From: Parvularcula sp.
GTDB lineage: Bacteria > Pseudomonadota > Alphaproteobacteria > Caulobacterales > Parvularculaceae
Direction: 5' to 3'
DNA length: 64,000 nucleotides
NCBI GenBank assembly: GCA_002704915.1
Contig: PAIP01000027.1
Coordinates: 1-64,000, forward strand
Position 1 is the first letter of the stretch; each line of letters starts with the position of its first letter. The position numbers were made by a program, and so were the translations under genes. Of this stretch, positions 61,958 to 64,000 are shown piece after piece. The notes beneath the pieces are model-generated. The model was not told the origin of the DNA, did not search any database, and saw nothing but the letters and a program-made list of their open reading frames with translations.

Positions 61958-63388
61958 TCAATTCGAGCTCTCAAAATCGAAAGCGCCCGCTCGCAAGACC
62001 GCCTTGTCTGTCTTCCCGGGGCCTTGCGCCGTCACCTTTGACAACACCCCTTCCAGCAAGGGCGTCATCATGTGCAGGCGACGCAGGCGAATGACCGCAT
62101 CCCAGAGCGGCTCGAACTTCTTCCACCCCACCGCATAGCCGAAATGTTTCAGGCGATGCTTGAGGGTTTCGTGGCTCATGGCACCCTGCGCAATGGTGCG
62201 CCAGTTGTAGAAGTCCCGGTAGGCGCGGTCGTAGCCTTCCTTGAGCGCCTGTGCATCCATGGACTTCGGACGATAGACGACGTGACGCGTATCATAGAGG
62301 TCCCAATTGTCAGTCGTCAGCCGCCCTGCGGCCTTCATCTGCTGATAGAGCCGCGTGCCGGGATAAGGCGTCTGGATGTGAAAGGTCGCGGTCGTAATGC
62401 CGTTTTTCACCGCCCAGTCGACAGTACGTTCGAAAACGTCGGGGCCGTCATTATCCATCCCGAAAACAAAAGAGCCGTTTATCATTATCCCGAGGTCGGA
62501 AAGGCGCTTTGCAACCGCCTCATAGTCGCGCGCAAGATTTTGTTTCTTGTTGCAGGCCGTAAGGTTTTCCGGACTGAAGGTTTCAAACCCGACAAACAGA
62601 CTGCGCAATCCCGCTTCGGCGGCGCGTTCCACAAGATCGCCCCGAAGAACGGAGTCGACTGTCGCGGCGCCTTGAAACAACCGCCCCATCCCTTTCATAC
62701 CGTCAAACAGCGCACGCGCGAAACGGCGATTGCCTAACAAATGGTCGTCGAGAAAATAAAGGTGCCTGCCGGGAAGCCTTTCGATCTCCGCGAGCGCTTG
62801 ATCGACCTGTTGCGTGTAAAAGCCCCGGCCGCCTTCGAAAAAGGCGTCCTTGTAACAAAAATCGCAGTGTTGCGGACATCCGCGCGTAACTACGATGGAA
62901 TTCGGCACAAGATAGCGTTCGCGTTTGATCAAATCCCGGCGAATGGGCGGAATATTGGCGATGGTGCGCCCTTTAAGCGAAACATATCGCGGTTTCGGGT
63001 TTTTATTGCGAAAATCGGTCAGGAATTCGGGAAAAGTCTGTTCTCCCGGCCCGAGGAAGATTGTGTCCGCATGCGCTGCGGCCTCGTCCGGCAATGACGT
63101 GACGTGAAGACCGCCAAGCGCAACATGACAGCCTTTGGCGCGGTAATGGTCAGCAAGCGCATAGGCGCGGTAAGCATTGGTGATATAGACCTGTATGACC
63201 ACGAGATCGGGCCGGTCATCGGTTGTGAGCCGTTCAACATGATCGTCGACGATCTCGGCATCGTCATCGTCGGCAAGAAACGCCGCCAGCGTGGCCAAAC
63301 CGAGCGGCGGGAACAGCGAATATTTGATGGGCCTGAAAAAAGGGCTTTTGGCTTCCGTCAGCGCCGGCAATATAAATTTGACCTTCAC
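61958..63388 (-). CDS. B12-binding-type radical SAM protein
   Basis: 476 aa from a GTG at 63388 with GGAG upstream; the frame extends to a TTG at 63496 without support. The N-terminal half resembles a cobalamin-binding Rossmann domain (FFRPIKYSLFPPLGLATLAAFLADD, then HVALGGLHVTSLPDEA), but the DxHxxG motif is not evident. The radical SAM cluster is Cys171-x3-Cys175-x2-Cys178 in TRGCPQHCDFCYK. A C-terminal helical part follows. The substrate is unknown. It lies between era and recO, 37 bp before recO. Confidence 0.82.
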   Translation of the reverse strand: MKVKFILPALTEAKSPFFRPIKYSLFPPLGLATLAAFLADDDDAEIVDDHVERLTTDDRPDLVVIQVYITNAYRAYALADHYRAKGCHVALGGLHVTSLPDEAAAHADTIFLGPGEQTFPEFLTDFRNKNPKPRYVSLKGRTIANIPPIRRDLIKRERYLVPNSIVVTRGCPQHCDFCYKDAFFEGGRGFYTQQVDQALAEIERLPGRHLYFLDDHLLGNRRFARALFDGMKGMGRLFQGAATVDSVLRGDLVERAAEAGLRSLFVGFETFSPENLTACNKKQNLARDYEAVAKRLSDLGIMINGSFVFGMDNDGPDVFERTVDWAVKNGITTATFHIQTPYPGTRLYQQMKAAGRLTTDNWDLYDTRHVVYRPKSMDAQALKEGYDRAYRDFYNWRTIAQGAMSHETLKHRLKHFGYAVGWKKFEPLWDAVIRLRRLHMMTPLLEGVLSKVTAQGPGKTDKAVLRAGAFDFESSN

Positions 63389-63492
63389 CCGCTCACTCCC
63401 GATCCGTTTTCTGAGAGGCGAATGTACGTCGCCAAATGAGGTGGATTTAAGAACGTTCAAAGGCGGGCCCGGCTCCTTTTTGGGGCCGGCTG

Positions 63493-64000
63493 TCAATCCA
63501 CACTATCGAGCCCGATGCTCCTAAGCCTTGCCCCCTCCTCGTCCCAGCCTTCGCGGACTTTGACGTGAAGGAAAAGGTGGACAGGGACGCCGAGAATGTC
63601 GGTCAACTCCTCGCGCGCCGCCTGGCCGATCGCTTTCAGGGTCTGGCCCGATTTGCCGAGCACGATGGGTTTCTGGCTGTCGCGCGCCACGTAAATCGTC
63701 TGGTCGATGCGAATGCCCGATTTCGTTTCTTTCCAACTGTCCGTTTCGACCGTGGAGTCGTATGGCAATTCCTGATGCAGGCGCAGGAAGAGTTTCTCGC
63801 GGGTCACCTCCGCCGCCATCAAGCGGTCGGTGATGTCTGAAAGCTGGTCCTCCGGGTAGAGCCACGGCCCCGCCGGCGCTTTCTCCAACAGAAAGGTTCG
63901 GAGATCGCCGAGGCCGTCGCCATTCTTCGCGGAGATCATGAAGACATCGGTGAAAACGCCTTCTTCGTTTAACCCTTGCGCCAGCGCCAGGAGTTTCGGG
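63493..64000 (-). CDS. era: GTPase Era, C-terminal part (truncated at window edge)
   Basis: Minus-strand frame open from 64000 to the stop at 63493, so the 5' part is outside. The visible part includes the end of the GTPase domain (FMISAKNGDGLGDL), the LYPEDQLSDITDRLMAAEVTREKLFLRLHQELPY linker typical of Era, and the KH domain (ARDSQKPIVLGKSGQTLKAIGQAAREELTDILG). It acts in 16S rRNA maturation. The recO/era neighbourhood supports the call. Confidence 0.93.
   Translation of the reverse strand, partial: PKLLALAQGLNEEGVFTDVFMISAKNGDGLGDLRTFLLEKAPAGPWLYPEDQLSDITDRLMAAEVTREKLFLRLHQELPYDSTVETDSWKETKSGIRIDQTIYVARDSQKPIVLGKSGQTLKAIGQAAREELTDILGVPVHLFLHVKVREGWDEEGARLRSIGLDSVD

Noticed and set aside
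1-64000. tRNA, rRNA, insertion sequence, prophage, toxin-antitoxin or defence genes
   Set aside because: I looked through the gaps and reading frames and found no supporting motif. Gaps are short and mostly filled by promoters or palindromic repeats.

Overview
The window looks like the chromosome of a GC-rich, motile, respiring alphaproteobacterium. The support is a complete FixLJ-FixK/cbb3 oxidase block, two TonB-dependent receptors, a Tam41-like lipid enzyme, a recO/era neighbourhood, and intergenic palindromes of the kind common in that class. No species is claimed. Coding density is high, and I see no tRNA, rRNA, CRISPR array, insertion sequence or prophage gene.

Layout. 0-3.7 kb: a ligase-associated DNA repair set; its Lhr-type helicase runs off the left edge and is divergent from an MBL-fold exonuclease and an ATP-dependent ligase. 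3.7-6.6 kb: an ArsR-type regulator, a beta-carbonic anhydrase and a SulP bicarbonate-type transporter in one operon behind a 34-bp palindromic operator. 6.7-12 kb: a GIN-domain secreted protein, hutI, then a lipid operon (DAG-kinase-like, Tam41-like CDP-DAG synthase, alpha/beta hydrolase). 12-20 kb: a TonB receptor preceded by three boxes exactly 57 bp apart, an AHL-lactonase-like lipoprotein, glpK, divergent selD/mnmH, and an SDR. 20-24 kb: yfgM-bamB-der.

24-41 kb: a catabolic island that I read as polyamine/beta-alanine use. It holds a class III aminotransferase, an aldehyde dehydrogenase, an unrecognised six-helix membrane protein with a threefold repeat, a TonB receptor, a TPR-sulfotransferase, an amidohydrolase lipoprotein, and a GntR/FCD regulator divergent from an operon of two glutamine-synthetase-like gamma-glutamyl ligases, a SpuC-like transaminase and a PuuB-like oxidase. 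41-51.5 kb: ccoNOQP and ccoGHIS, then fixL-fixJ-fixK. A perfect FNR/FixK box and a candidate FixJ site suggest the cascade O2 - FixL - FixJ - FixK - ccoNOQP. 51.5-54 kb: a flavodoxin-fold oxidoreductase and an M28 peptidase. 54-61 kb: flagellar genes (a FliM-like gene divergent from motB, then flgE, flgK, flgL, flgI). 61-64 kb: recO, a radical SAM gene and the 3' part of era.

Two very small genes (ccoS, ccoQ) and the two edge-truncated genes were found by direct translation. Start codons were moved inward where an extended reading frame overlapped a neighbour or lacked a ribosome binding site. The strongest leads for something undescribed are the six-helix repeat protein and its island, the DAG kinase/Tam41 pair, the 57-bp-spaced boxes, and the palindrome controlling the carbonic anhydrase operon.
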